A DNA stretch of 64,000 nucleotides from Arthrobacter sp. ISL-65 (GCF_018613795.1 NZ_JAGGPN010000042.1:32001-96000), one strand, 5' to 3'; positions 9,012-17,516 are shown, numbered from the stretch's first letter. The notes: generated by a model from the sequence alone, not told the origin. A program made the numbers and translations.

Positions 9012-9365
9012 ATGAACTACAGCGGAAGCCAGTATGAGAAGGCCGTGACGGCGGGGGAGCTTGACCGCAGCCACCTCGGCCATACGGTGAGCTTTCAGCC
9101 GAACGACTTCACCGTGGTCTTCGGCAGGATCGCCGGAATCGCCCGGACCGACGCGCAGGTGTACCTGACCCTGGACGGAGTCGGCGGCGGCACCCATCTG
9201 AAGGATGAGTACGACCTGCCCGTGGCGCACGAGGTGTACGTGCAGTTGGATCCGCTGAGCAGCGCGGGAAAGACCATCTCGGACGCGGAGCGGGTCATCA
9301 AGGAGAAGCTGGACGAGATCAGGAAGAACCTCCTCGACCGGGAACAGAAGTCCAGCCCCGAGTAA
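9012..9365 (+). CDS. Conserved hypothetical protein, 117 aa
   Basis: A small soluble acidic protein, MNYSGSQYEKAVTAGE at the start and a charged C-terminal helix (ISDAERVIKEKLDEIRKN). TTGAGGAG lies 5 nt before the ATG. The middle (TVVFGRIAGIARTDAQVYLTL) reads as beta strands. I do not recognise a family. The gene is monocistronic and ends in a strong terminator at 9393. No signal peptide or membrane segment. Confidence 0.65.
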   Translation: MNYSGSQYEKAVTAGELDRSHLGHTVSFQPNDFTVVFGRIAGIARTDAQVYLTLDGVGGGTHLKDEYDLPVAHEVYVQLDPLSSAGKTISDAERVIKEKLDEIRKNLLDREQKSSPE

Positions 9366-9392
9366 CAGGCCCGGTTGTTGGCTCCTGCAGCG

Positions 9393-9428
9393 AAAAACCC
9401 CGCCGCACAAGAGTGCGGCGGGGTTCTT
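9393..9428 (+). terminator. Rho-independent terminator
   Basis: A 13-bp perfect stem, AACCCCGCCGCAC (9396-9408) with GTGCGGCGGGGTT (9413-9425) and a 4-nt loop, flanked by AAAAA and TTCTT. It ends the 9012 gene and is symmetrical enough to work in both directions. Confidence 0.9.
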
Positions 9429-9864
9429 CCAGGCAACCGCTCCGCGTATGGGGGAACACGGAGCGTTCCTGTCAAAACTAATGGACAGCTTGCTTAGGTT
9501 TCAAATCGGCGCCACCTTTTTCCAAGCCCGCGGCGGTAATATCCGGCTACCGTCGCCGTAACGGGTCTCCTCGATCTACGGCTTCGGTAGGCGGCCCGCT
9601 CTGCGAACCGGGGAATGAGCGGGCCGCCGCACCCCGCGCGACATACAGCGCGTCTGCACCGCCGCCCTGGAACTCCGGCCGTGAGGCTGCCGTCAACCCT
9701 GACGATGGATACGATTGCTTCCCTACAAGCCCTGAGGGTGGCTGCAGAAGGAATTGCTCCAGCGATCCATTAGAAAACTCTGCAGATCGTCGGTGACTTT
9801 AAAGCGGTCGCGGGCCCTGCCAGGAAACACAAGCGATCACACGCAAATGTGTAATTATCGGTCC
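9429..9864. other. Intergenic region with a second strong inverted repeat
   Basis: About 435 nt without a supportable gene. It contains a 12-bp perfect inverted repeat, GGCGGCCCGCTC (9590-9601) and GAGCGGGCCGCC (9617-9628), with a 15-nt loop and no T-run, so it is not a typical terminator. A smaller repeat, GCTCCG...CGGAGC, lies at about 9440-9464. The promoter of the gene at 9865 must lie near the end of this stretch. Confidence 0.5.
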
Positions 9865-10386
9865 ATGCCCGAAACCGCAGATCACCCCGTCGCCGTTCGT
9901 GCGACGGCTTTCATCGGACCCTCAAGGTGGCTGCAGCGCCCGGTGCGCCTGGTCCGGTATGACGCCTACTGGGCAGATGGCCGCCTGGACTTCGACGTAA
10001 GCCTCTCGAAGATGATGTACCGGGGTTACCCGGCGGACTTCGCTGCCATCGATGAGAGCGTGCACGCCCAATGCCCGGAAGTGGGAACCGGCCGGTGGGT
10101 GGACGATTTCGGACGGGTTGTTGAAGGACCCACCCGGACTGATCCGAACCCGCCGGGAAACGGTGGAGGGGAACCTCGGAAGTATGGAGTTTCCAGGCAC
10201 GAGTCGGATACCAAGGCGAACCGCAAGTGGCGCGTCGGCTTTGGAGTAGCCAGTCTTGGCCTTGGCCTCTACCTCGTCACCGGGCCGATCAGTGACGGAT
10301 TCGCCGGTTTCGTGGGAATGCTGTGCTCCATCTTCGGCCTGTCATCACTCGCGGGCCTGCTCCCCAGAAAATACCAATGGTGGTGA
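9865..10386 (+). CDS. Hypothetical protein with two C-terminal membrane segments
   Basis: 173 aa if started at the ATG at 9865 (MPETADHPVAV); an in-frame ATG at 9847 is also possible and neither has a clear ribosome site. The N-terminal ~115 residues are soluble and Trp/Tyr-rich (RLVRYDAYWADGRLDFDV, GRWVDDFGRVVEGPT). Two hydrophobic segments follow (VGFGVASLGLGLYLVTGP and GFVGMLCSIFGLSSLAGLL). No family recognised. Codon use fits the neighbours less well than core genes do, so the gene may be recent or poorly conserved. Confidence 0.5.
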   Translation: MPETADHPVAVRATAFIGPSRWLQRPVRLVRYDAYWADGRLDFDVSLSKMMYRGYPADFAAIDESVHAQCPEVGTGRWVDDFGRVVEGPTRTDPNPPGNGGGEPRKYGVSRHESDTKANRKWRVGFGVASLGLGLYLVTGPISDGFAGFVGMLCSIFGLSSLAGLLPRKYQWW

Positions 10387-10500
10387 GTCGCTTGCGAGCT
10401 CCCTGGTTTGATGGCAGTCATGGGGGGCATCCGCCACGGCCGGAGTGGTCTCCATGTTCGCCCTCCCGCGCAGGTCCATCCGTAGCGGTCTGCCTTACTA

Positions 10501-11130
10501 ATGGGCTCGGAGAATATGGCTCAGTCGCGGTGGGCTCCCATAAGCCGTCGGCGCTTCGGATGGGGCCTCATAGCGGCGTTTCTCGCCGGAGTCCTGGGGT
10601 TTGCCGTTCATACGGCCGCTATCTGGAGTCTTGAAGCTGGTGTGACCCGTTTGTTTTTTCTCGTCTTGTCGGACTGGCAACTCATTTTCGGTGCGCATCT
10701 CCTCAGCGGCGTGACTGGGGCGACCGGGCTGGCCTTATTGGCTCCGCCACTCATCAGGCGAATAACCCGAACCTGGCTTCGCCGGCTGGCTGCTGTGCTG
10801 GTGGTTTTGGCCGCTGCCGCAGCCGCCTTGCCGTGGCTGCTGTACCTCGTGGGCATCGGACTGAACGCTGCTTCAGCAACTTACACCAGAGTCACGGCTG
10901 AAACCGGCGAAAGTGTCATCGTCGAGCAGTCGGGCTTCGACCGCGGAGACTACGCCGTCTACCGACAGGAAGCCCCCTTCCTCTACGAGAGGAGTGCAGA
11001 GGGGAAGTCTGTCTCGGACGCCTTCGATCCGGGTGAGTGCACACTGGCGGATAGGGCCGCGGATCTCCTGCTCACTTGTGGAGTGGATAGTGTTCCGGTT
11101 CCGCCCCTTGATGCGGCCTCCATTTCCTAA
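10501..11130 (+). CDS. Hypothetical membrane protein
   Basis: 209 aa from the ATG at 10501 (a second ATG, MAQSR, is 15 nt on). It has three or four predicted membrane helices: GLIAAFLAGVLGFAVHTAA, LIFGAHLLSGVTGATGLALL and LAAVLVVLAAAAAALPWLLY. A C-terminal extracytoplasmic part of ~80 residues carries two Cys (FDPGECTL, LLTCGVD) that could form a disulfide. No family recognised and no obvious operon partner. The 114 nt before it and the 148 nt after it show no gene. Confidence 0.6.
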   Translation: MGSENMAQSRWAPISRRRFGWGLIAAFLAGVLGFAVHTAAIWSLEAGVTRLFFLVLSDWQLIFGAHLLSGVTGATGLALLAPPLIRRITRTWLRRLAAVLVVLAAAAAALPWLLYLVGIGLNAASATYTRVTAETGESVIVEQSGFDRGDYAVYRQEAPFLYERSAEGKSVSDAFDPGECTLADRAADLLLTCGVDSVPVPPLDAASIS

Positions 11131-11278
11131 GACAACGTCAGAGGGCGCGAAGTGAGTGAGGTCCGTCCGCCTCGTCTAGCTCACCGAGCGCGCTGATCGC
11201 CTCGTCGGCGTCGTCCGGCATTGCAAGAATTTTGTTGCCGCTGCGTCACTGCGGACGAATTCTTGGTAAAGCAAAAGG

Positions 11279-11312
11279 CCCCGGTTCCCTTTGTTTATCA
11301 AGGGAACCGGGG
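11279..11312. terminator. Bidirectional terminator
   Basis: CCCCGGTTCCCTT (11279-11291) pairs perfectly with AAGGGAACCGGGG (11300-11312) over an 8-nt loop. On the minus strand it follows tRNA-Ser(CGA) by 11 nt and ends in CCTTTTG. On the plus strand it ends in TCTTTCT, serving the 10501 gene. Confidence 0.85.
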
Positions 11313-11322
11313 TCTTTCTAGT

Positions 11323-11412
11323 TGGCGGTGACGGTGGGATTTGAACCCACGTTGGCTTTTACACCAAACAACATTTCGAGTGTTGCACCTTCGGCCGCTC
11401 GGACACGTCACC
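11323..11412 (-). tRNA. tRNA-Ser(CGA)
   Basis: A 90-nt class II tRNA. Acceptor stem GGTGACG/CGTCACC, D-arm GTCCGAGCGGCCGAAGG, anticodon arm CAACA-CTCGAAA-TGTTG (anticodon CGA, decoding UCG), long variable arm, T-arm GTGGGTTCAAATCCCAC. Unlike the other three tRNA genes here, the 3' CCA is encoded. Confidence 0.95.
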
Positions 11413-11549
11413 AACCTGACTAGGGTACCGGAGCAAGGCCCGCATCCCCAAAACGGCATGCTTTTGCGCCGCGGTTCAGGCCGCAGGAGCGGCCACGCCG
11501 GGCAGCATCTTCCCGGAAATTGGGGCCGGGCACTAGATTCATAAGCAAG

Positions 11550-12602
11550 ATGACTACTTCCCAGCAGCAGACCGAAGCAACCGCATATTGGACCGTGGGC
11601 CCCGGCCAGGGTGAACTGCGCACCGAGGAGCTGGCCGCCCCCGGCCCGGAGGAGGCCCTGGTGCGCTCGCTGTACTCCGGCATCAGCAAGGGCACCGAAC
11701 TCGTGGTCCACCAGGCCGCCGTTCCGCCCTGCGTTGCCGAGGAAATGCGCGCCCCGCACCAGGAGGGCTCCTTCCCGTCGCCGGTGAAGTTCGGCTACCT
11801 GTCCGTGGGGGTGGTGGAGCAGGGCCCGGCGGATTGGGTGGGGCAAACCGTGTTCTGTCTCCACCCGCACCAGGACCGCTACGTGGTCCCCGTTTCCTCG
11901 CTCACCCGCGTTCCCGACGCCGTTCCTCCCCGCCGCGCCGTCCTCACCGGCACCGTGGAAACGGCGGTCAACGCCCTTTGGGAGGCGGGGCCAAGGCTGG
12001 GCGACCGCGTCGCCGTGATCGGCGCCGGACTGGTGGGCGGCATGGTGGCCACGCTGTTGCGCACGTTTCCCCTCGCACGGCTCCAGCTCGTGGACCTCGA
12101 CCCCTCGCGCAAGGACCTCGCCGACGCCGTCGGCGTCGACTTCGCTCTTCCGGATGATGCCCTGCCGGACTGCGACATCGTGTTCCACTGCTCCGCGTCC
12201 GAAGGCGGACTGGAACGCAGCCTGAAGCTGGTGGGGGACGAGGGCGACATCATCGAGATGTCCTGGTATGCCGACCGGAAAATTACGCTCCCACTCGGTG
12301 AGGACTTCCACGCCCGCAGGCTGTCCATCCGCGCCAGCCAGGTGGGCGCCGTGGCGCGGGCCCGCCGGCACCGCCGGACCAACGCCGACAGGCTGGAGCT
12401 CGCTGTGTCCCTGCTGGAGGACCCGGTGTTCGATGCCTTCCTTACCGGCGCCTCCGACTTCAGCGGGCTGCCCGGCGTGGTCCAGGACCTGGCCGAGGGC
12501 CGGCTCGAAGCGCTGTGCCACGTCATTGAGTACCCGCCCACTGAAGCCACCGGCGCCGAATACCCCGTCCATAAAGCCAAACCCACCGAAACCGCGAGGT
12601 AA
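11550..12602 (+). CDS. MDR-family (zinc-binding alcohol dehydrogenase-like) oxidoreductase
   Basis: 350 aa from the ATG at 11550 (MTTSQQQ). N-terminal GroES-like domain with RSLYSGISKGTEL in place of the usual catalytic-zinc Cys region, so the catalytic zinc site is probably missing, as in the BchC-like branch. The Rossmann domain begins with RVAVIGAGLVGGMVATLLR (about residues 150-170), followed by LQLVDLDPSRKDLA. Reaction unknown; presumably NAD(P)H oxidoreduction of a small alcohol or sugar. It is followed after 3 nt by the pterin-synthase-like gene and then by a glycosyltransferase, which suggests one pathway. Confidence 0.8.
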   Translation: MTTSQQQTEATAYWTVGPGQGELRTEELAAPGPEEALVRSLYSGISKGTELVVHQAAVPPCVAEEMRAPHQEGSFPSPVKFGYLSVGVVEQGPADWVGQTVFCLHPHQDRYVVPVSSLTRVPDAVPPRRAVLTGTVETAVNALWEAGPRLGDRVAVIGAGLVGGMVATLLRTFPLARLQLVDLDPSRKDLADAVGVDFALPDDALPDCDIVFHCSASEGGLERSLKLVGDEGDIIEMSWYADRKITLPLGEDFHARRLSIRASQVGAVARARRHRRTNADRLELAVSLLEDPVFDAFLTGASDFSGLPGVVQDLAEGRLEALCHVIEYPPTEATGAEYPVHKAKPTETAR

Positions 12603-12605
12603 CCA

Positions 12606-13019
12606 GTGTTCAGCCTGACCGTACGCCGCCACTTTATGATCGCCCACAGCCTTCCCCGCGAGGCCTTCGGGCCTGCCCAGGGCCTGCACGGGGCGACCTT
12701 CGTCGCGGAGGTGACGTTCCGCCGTCGTGCCCTTAACGACGACGCCATCGTTTTGGACATCGGCGCGGCTGGCGACATGATCGAGGAGGTGCTGGCCGGG
12801 CTCAATTACCGGAACCTCGACGAGCACCCGGACTTCGCTGGCAAACTGAGCACCACGGAGGCGCTGGCGCAGTACATCGCGGACGCCGTGGCGGAGCGCC
12901 TGCGGGAGGACAAGGACGGACGGGAACTCGCCGGCCTGGACGTCACCCTCCGGGAGAACCCGGACGCCTGGGCAAGCTATGCCCTTGAGTTCCAGGCCCT
13001 CGAGCCCGACCGCCGCTGA
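12606..13019 (+). CDS. 6-pyruvoyl-tetrahydropterin synthase/QueD-fold protein lacking catalytic residues
   Basis: A 137-aa T-fold protein of QueD length, in the order of the family: FMIAHSL (first zinc His kept), LHGATF, LNYRNLDEHPDF, STTEALAQYIAD, VTLREN. Compared with E. coli QueD, the HGH zinc motif is HGA, the catalytic Cys four residues before it is Ala (GPAQGLHG), and the LDH catalytic pair is LNY. Only the C-terminal Glu (LREN) remains. The standard reaction therefore looks impossible by the known mechanism. The GTG or ATG choice at 12606 follows the previous stop by 3 nt. I recall actinobacterial relatives with the same HGAT and LNYRNL signatures, so this is probably a family trait, not decay. 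Confidence 0.8.
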   Translation: MFSLTVRRHFMIAHSLPREAFGPAQGLHGATFVAEVTFRRRALNDDAIVLDIGAAGDMIEEVLAGLNYRNLDEHPDFAGKLSTTEALAQYIADAVAERLREDKDGRELAGLDVTLRENPDAWASYALEFQALEPDRR

Positions 13020-13026
13020 CGCCGCC

Positions 13027-14232
13027 ATGCTCCCCCCGCTACCGGCCCCGCCGCCAGCCATCCGGCTCCTGGTTCCCGCGAACATCCGCCATAACTCCGG
13101 CGGCAACGTCTACAACGCCGCGCTGGCGCAGGGCCTCGAGCAACTGGGAACCGAAGTAACCATCCAGCCGGTCGGCGGCGAGTGGCCGGTGGCCAGCAAG
13201 GAAGAACGACGGCGGCTGGCCGGCTTGCTCACGGCGGGAACCAGCGCAGGAGCCCAAGCAGGGTCCCCGGCGGGGGTGCCCGCCAACACCATCACGATCG
13301 TTGACGGCCTGGTGGCCTCCGGCGCCCCCGAAGCGATGGAGGCTGCCGCCGCGGCCGGCCACCCGCCGTGGGTCCTGCTGCACATGCCCCTGGACGAGCA
13401 CCCGGACCTGGAAGCCCGGGCGCTACGGGCGGCCGACGGCGTGATCTGCACCAGCGGCTCCGCCGCCGCCGAGATCAGCCGGCGGCACGGCCTGGCCGGC
13501 GTCCGCGCGGCGCTGCCCGGCACAGAGCGTGCCCGGGTGGCGGCCGGATCTGAGCCACCGCGCCTGTTGGCCGTGGCGGCACTGCTGCCGAACAAGGACC
13601 AGCTGGTTCTCCTCGGGGCGCTGGCCCGGCTGCGGGATCTGGAGTGGACGGCGGCCCTCGTCGGTTCGGCCACGGCGGACCCCGACTACGCCCGCAAGGT
13701 GGCGGCGGCAGTAGACCGCTACGGCTTGGGCGGCCGGGTGCAGCTGCCCGGTGAACTGACCGGCGAGGCGCTGGAGCAGCAGTGGGAGGCCGCCGACCTG
13801 AGCCTGCTGGTCTCCAAGGTGGAGGCTTTCGGCATGGCGGTCACCGAGTCGGTGGCCCGCGGGGTACCGGTCATCGTCCGGGCCGGCACGGGGGCGGTGG
13901 AGGCGCTGGGGCTGGGTGCGGAAACTGCCCCAGGACCTCCGGACGGTGCTGGACCCGCACTGCCCGGCGCCGTCGTCGAAATGGGTGGTGTCGGTGACAG
14001 CGGAGACGCTGGAGACGGCCAATCCGGCGACGGTGACCCAGGGCCGCTGGCGGCCCTTCTGCGCAGATGGCTCACAGACCCCGGGTTGCGCGCCGAATGG
14101 CGCCGGCGGGCCCTCGCTGGCAGGGAACTCCTGCCGGGCTGGGACGCCACTGCGCGGCAGGTGCTCGGCTACGTGGCGCCGAAAGCGTCGCAGGGCGGCC
14201 ATTCCTCGCAACCGCCTGCTGATGGAGAATGA
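13027..14232 (+). CDS. GT4-family glycosyltransferase
   Basis: 401 aa from the ATG at 13027 (an in-frame upstream start at 12979 would overlap the previous gene). GT-B fold: N-terminal LLVPANIRHNSGGNVYNAAL with a gly-rich donor/acceptor loop, then VLLHMPLDEHPDLEARAL, LLAVAALLPNKDQLVLLGAL opening the C-terminal domain, and the EX7E motif EAFGMAVTE near residue 275 that binds the nucleotide-sugar. A ~45-residue Gly/Asp-rich insert around residues 300-345 (GAVVEMGGVGDSGDAGDG) is unusual. Cytosolic or peripheral. Placed 7 nt after the pterin-synthase-like gene, so it may glycosylate a product of that pathway. Confidence 0.8.
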   Translation: MLPPLPAPPPAIRLLVPANIRHNSGGNVYNAALAQGLEQLGTEVTIQPVGGEWPVASKEERRRLAGLLTAGTSAGAQAGSPAGVPANTITIVDGLVASGAPEAMEAAAAAGHPPWVLLHMPLDEHPDLEARALRAADGVICTSGSAAAEISRRHGLAGVRAALPGTERARVAAGSEPPRLLAVAALLPNKDQLVLLGALARLRDLEWTAALVGSATADPDYARKVAAAVDRYGLGGRVQLPGELTGEALEQQWEAADLSLLVSKVEAFGMAVTESVARGVPVIVRAGTGAVEALGLGAETAPGPPDGAGPALPGAVVEMGGVGDSGDAGDGQSGDGDPGPLAALLRRWLTDPGLRAEWRRRALAGRELLPGWDATARQVLGYVAPKASQGGHSSQPPADGE

Positions 14233-14235
14233 GGC

Positions 14236-15459
14236 ATGACCACCCACGTCCCGTCTGCCGCCACCCTGCCAGCCGTTGAAGCCCTCACCCCGGAGCTGCT
14301 CCAAGCCTGGGCCTGGCACCGGCAGGGGCTGGACGGCACACTCGAAGGCCGCACGCCGCAGGAGGTGCTCGCCGCGGTGGGCTGGGCGAGGTCCGTGGGC
14401 GGCGCCAACCCGTACCTGACCCTCTTCGCCCGCGCCGGAATCCGGCGTGAGCAGGTGGATACGGACGTCCGCGAGCTCAGGATCCACGAACTGCCCACCG
14501 CCCGCGGTTGCACCTACGTGCTGGGCCGGGAGGACTTCGACTGGGCGCTGAGCCTGGGTAAAAGCGCTGAAGAGGCCTTCCGGGTGCTGGCACGGCTCGG
14601 CGTCGACCGCGGCGAGATCACGCTGCTGGAGGAACAGATCCTGCACGTCCTCGGCGAAGCCGATGGTCCGCTGGACCCCAGACAGCTCAAGGAGGAGCTG
14701 GGGGAGTCGGTGCGCAGCCTGGGCGAGGAAGGCAAGAAAAAGGGGGCCGCCACCACGTTGACCACGGCGCTGGGGCTGCTGCAGGCAGACGGCAGGATCC
14801 GCCGCGTTCCGGTCAACGGGCGGCTGGACCAGCAGCGCTATGCGTACACAACGTGGGGCCTGCCGCCCAGCCGGCTCGGACCCGAAGGAGCACGCGAGGA
14901 ACTGATCCGCCGCTACCTCGGCTGGACGGGCGGCGCCACCGTCAAACAATCCCAGTGGTTCACCGGCTTCACCCTCACCGACAGCAAGGCGGGGCTCGCC
15001 GCCGTCGGGGCCGTGGAGGTGCCCACCGCCGGCGGCGACGTGCTCTGGATGCTGCCGGCCGACGTCGAACGCCTCGCGGACTTCAACCCGCCGGAAGGGG
15101 AACAGATCCAGCTGCTGGCCGGCACCGATTCTCTGGTGCTGCACCGCCGGAACGCGCCGGACCTGTTTGCGGACGAGGACCGGGACCGGAAGCTGCTGAA
15201 CGCCACCCTGGCGCTGCAGGCGGACCTGCCTGACCATCCCATCTTTGACCGCGGCAGGATCATTGGGCTCTGGCAGTACGATCCCGGCAGGGAAAGGATC
15301 GCCGCCTGGCTCTTTGCTGGCCGGACGCCCGCCGTGGAACAGCGCATCGCCGAGGTTGAGGCGTGGATCCGGGAGGACCTGGGTGACTTCCGCTCCTTCA
15401 GCCTGGATTCACCGGCGTCCCGCCAGGTGCGGATCGACGCGCTGGATTCCGCCGGCTAG
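14236..15459 (+). CDS. Winged-helix DNA-binding protein of the AlkZ/YcaQ (HTH_42) family
   Basis: 407 aa, ATG 3 nt after the previous stop with GGAGAATGAGG before it. It follows the HTH_42 pattern: an N-terminal helix (LLQAWAWHRQGLDG), PYLTLFARAGIRRE, three tandem winged-helix regions, and the C-terminal IIGLWQYDPGRERIAAWLF domain. AlkZ-type glycosylases need a QxQ or QxD motif before the PYL segment; here the aligned residues read GWARSVGGANPYL, so both Gln are absent. DNA-glycosylase activity is doubtful. It may be a regulator or have another DNA role. Co-transcription with the preceding three genes is likely but could be incidental. Confidence 0.8.
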   Translation: MTTHVPSAATLPAVEALTPELLQAWAWHRQGLDGTLEGRTPQEVLAAVGWARSVGGANPYLTLFARAGIRREQVDTDVRELRIHELPTARGCTYVLGREDFDWALSLGKSAEEAFRVLARLGVDRGEITLLEEQILHVLGEADGPLDPRQLKEELGESVRSLGEEGKKKGAATTLTTALGLLQADGRIRRVPVNGRLDQQRYAYTTWGLPPSRLGPEGAREELIRRYLGWTGGATVKQSQWFTGFTLTDSKAGLAAVGAVEVPTAGGDVLWMLPADVERLADFNPPEGEQIQLLAGTDSLVLHRRNAPDLFADEDRDRKLLNATLALQADLPDHPIFDRGRIIGLWQYDPGRERIAAWLFAGRTPAVEQRIAEVEAWIREDLGDFRSFSLDSPASRQVRIDALDSAG

Positions 15460-15467
15460 CAGGCCAG

Positions 15468-15974
15468 TTAACTGCCGGTGCGGTGCGCCGCGAAGAACTC
15501 CCGCAGCAGCACGCCGCATTCCTCCTCCTGCACGCCGGCATAGACCTCCACCCAATGGTTCAGGCGGCGCTCGCGCAGAATGTCGAACACGGAGCCCGCC
15601 GCCCCGGCCTTCTCATCCCAGGCCCCGAACACCACGCGGTGGATCCGGGCCAGAACGATCGCTCCGGCACACATGGCGCACGGTTCCAGGGTCACCACCA
15701 GCGTGCAGTCCTCCAGCCGCCAGCCGTCGCCGCTGCCACCGTCGAGAGCCGCGCGTTCCCGCAGCCGTGCTGCGGCCTCGCGGATGGCCACCACCTCGGC
15801 GTGCGCGGTGGGGTCCCCGAGGGCCTCGCGCTCGTTGCGTCCGGCGCCCAAAACAGTTCCGTCCGGACCGATCACGACGGCGCCGATCGGCACATCCTCG
15901 GTAGCCAGGGCCCGCCGGGCTTCTTCGAGGGCAAGGCCCATCCATTCCAGGTGTTGCGGATCCGCCGGGGCCAT
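15468..15974 (-). CDS. tadA: tRNA(adenosine(34)) deaminase
   Basis: 168 aa. It deaminates A34 of tRNA-Arg(ACG) to inosine. The zinc deaminase motifs are complete: TAHAEVVAIREAA (His ligand plus catalytic Glu) and LEPCAMCAGAI (two Cys ligands). The N-terminal helix LEWMGLALEEARRAL and VPIGAVV match TadA. Its likely substrate, tRNA-Arg(ACG), is encoded at 36552 in this window. It is transcribed convergently with the 14236 gene and divergently from the PAP2 gene, with about 60 nt of shared upstream region. Confidence 0.92.
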   Translation of the reverse strand: MAPADPQHLEWMGLALEEARRALATEDVPIGAVVIGPDGTVLGAGRNEREALGDPTAHAEVVAIREAAARLRERAALDGGSGDGWRLEDCTLVVTLEPCAMCAGAIVLARIHRVVFGAWDEKAGAAGSVFDILRERRLNHWVEVYAGVQEEECGVLLREFFAAHRTGS

Positions 15975-16034
15975 GGGTCAATGATAGTTTCGAAGGATAC
16001 TTAGCATCGGACAAAGCAAACGCCGGGAGTGACG

Positions 16035-16868
16035 ATGAAGTCCCTGACTGAGAGGTACGGCAGGTGGCTTGGGCCCTACGCGGCCCTTTGGATCACCCTG
16101 GTCGTCGGCGGCTTCCTGGTGATCGTCCTGACGCTCCTCAGCGCTGAGGTATATAACAGCGTTGTGGACCAAGACGGCGTCTCGGGGCTGGACAAACCCG
16201 CCCTCCAGCTGGCCAAGGAGTACCGGAGCCCCGAACTCGATTCGGCCGTTACGGCCTTCACGAACATCGGCGGCGGCATCGGCATGCCCATCCTGGCGAG
16301 CATCCTCGTGGCCTGGCTGATCTATGTCAGCCGCAGCTGGCGGCCGCTCATTCTGGTGGGCGGCGCGGCGGCAGTCTCGGTGACCGCCACCAGCGTGGGC
16401 AAGACGCTTCTGGGCCGCACCCGTCCCGACCATCTCGACGCCGTTCCGCCGTTCGAATTCTCGCCGTCGTTTCCCAGCGGGCACACGTTGAACACCACCG
16501 TGGTGATCAGCATCGTGGTGTACCTGGTGTGCCTGCAGTTCCGGAAGACTTCGGCACGGACGTGGGTGATCGTCTCGGGGGCGGCGTTCATCATCGCCAT
16601 GGGACTGAGCCGGGTGTTCCTCGGCCACCACTGGCTGACGGACGTGATGGCCGCCTGGTTGATCGGGGCGGCCTGGGTTGCCGTGGTGATCCTGGCCCAC
16701 CGGCTGTTCCATGTCATCCGCCGGCGGGAGCATGCGGGCCCCGCGCCCACGTTCGAGCACCCGGCCCATCTGAAGGACGACAAAGCCGACCGGGCGGACC
16801 GCCTGCAGGGGACTCCCGATGCCGGGGACGGCGCCGGAAACCGGGGTGGGGAGCCAAGCCCCGGGTGA
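16035..16868 (+). CDS. PAP2-family membrane phosphatase
   Basis: 277 aa. ATG at 16035 with GGGAG 5 nt upstream; a GTG at 16029 falls inside that site. Five or six membrane helices. The three acid-phosphatase motifs are intact: KTLLGRTRP, PSGH and SRVFLGHHWLTD. It probably dephosphorylates a lipid phosphate such as undecaprenyl pyrophosphate or phosphatidate on the outer face. The C-terminal ~45 residues are hydrophilic and cytosolic. The next gene, upp, starts 12 nt after the stop. Confidence 0.88.
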   Translation: MKSLTERYGRWLGPYAALWITLVVGGFLVIVLTLLSAEVYNSVVDQDGVSGLDKPALQLAKEYRSPELDSAVTAFTNIGGGIGMPILASILVAWLIYVSRSWRPLILVGGAAAVSVTATSVGKTLLGRTRPDHLDAVPPFEFSPSFPSGHTLNTTVVISIVVYLVCLQFRKTSARTWVIVSGAAFIIAMGLSRVFLGHHWLTDVMAAWLIGAAWVAVVILAHRLFHVIRRREHAGPAPTFEHPAHLKDDKADRADRLQGTPDAGDGAGNRGGEPSPG

Positions 16869-16880
16869 TAGTTTTGACCC

Positions 16881-17516
16881 ATGCGCACACTCGTCGTGGA
16901 CCATCCGCTGGTCGCCCACAAGCTCACCGTCCTGCGGGATAAGAACACCCCCTCACCGGTCTTCCGCGAGCTCACCGAGGAGCTGGTCACCCTCCTGGCC
17001 TACGAGGCCACACGCGACGTCCGCACCCAGCCGGTCACCATCGAAACCCCGGTCGCCACCACCACCGGCACCGCGTTCACCAAGCCCACCCCGCTGGTGG
17101 TTCCCATCCTGCGCGCCGGGCTGGGCATGCTCGGGGGCATGACCAAGCTGGTCCCCACGGCCGAAGTGGGTTTCCTGGGCATGGCCCGCGACGAGGAAAC
17201 CCTGGACATCATCACCTACGCGGAGCGCCTGCCGGATGACCTTTCCGGCCGCCAGATCTTCGTGCTGGACCCCATGCTCGCCACCGGCGGAACGCTGCGT
17301 GAGGCCATCAAGTTCCTGTTCAAGCGCGGCGCCGCCGACGTCACCTGCATCTGCCTGCTGGCCGCTCCGGAGGGCCTGGCCAAGCTGGAGGAGGAACTCA
17401 AGGACGCCAACGTCACCATCGTCCTCGCCTCCATCGACGAGAAGCTGAACGAAAAGGCCTACATCGTGCCGGGCCTGGGCGACGCCGGCGACCGGCTCTA
17501 CGGCATCGCCGGGTAG
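16881..17516 (+). CDS. upp: Uracil phosphoribosyltransferase
   Basis: 211 aa, full family length. It converts uracil and PRPP to UMP in pyrimidine salvage. Motifs: [10 protein letters not shown] near residue 75, PRPP loop [12 protein letters not shown] (residues ~131-142), and the C-terminal uracil-binding [12 protein letters not shown]. Soluble, cytosolic. It is close behind the PAP2 gene and may be co-transcribed with it, although GTTTTGACC before the start could be part of its own promoter. Confidence 0.95.
   Translation: MRTLVVDHPLVAHKLTVLRDKNTPSPVFRELTEELVTLLAYEATRDVRTQPVTIETPVATTTGTAFTKPTPLVVPILRAGLGMLGGMTKLVPTAEVGFLGMARDEETLDIITYAERLPDDLSGRQIFVLDPMLATGGTLREAIKFLFKRGAADVTCICLLAAPEGLAKLEEELKDANVTIVLASIDEKLNEKAYIVPGLGDAGDRLYGIAG

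Noticed and set aside
12606-13019. Calling the pterin-synthase-like gene queD
   Set aside because: Cys, zinc His and Asp-His catalytic residues are replaced and no other queuosine genes are nearby.
11298-15237. Two ~600-codon minus-strand frames opposite the dehydrogenase-glycosyltransferase cluster
   Set aside because: They cross tRNA and intergenic DNA and are antisense to well-supported genes; composition is typical of shadows.
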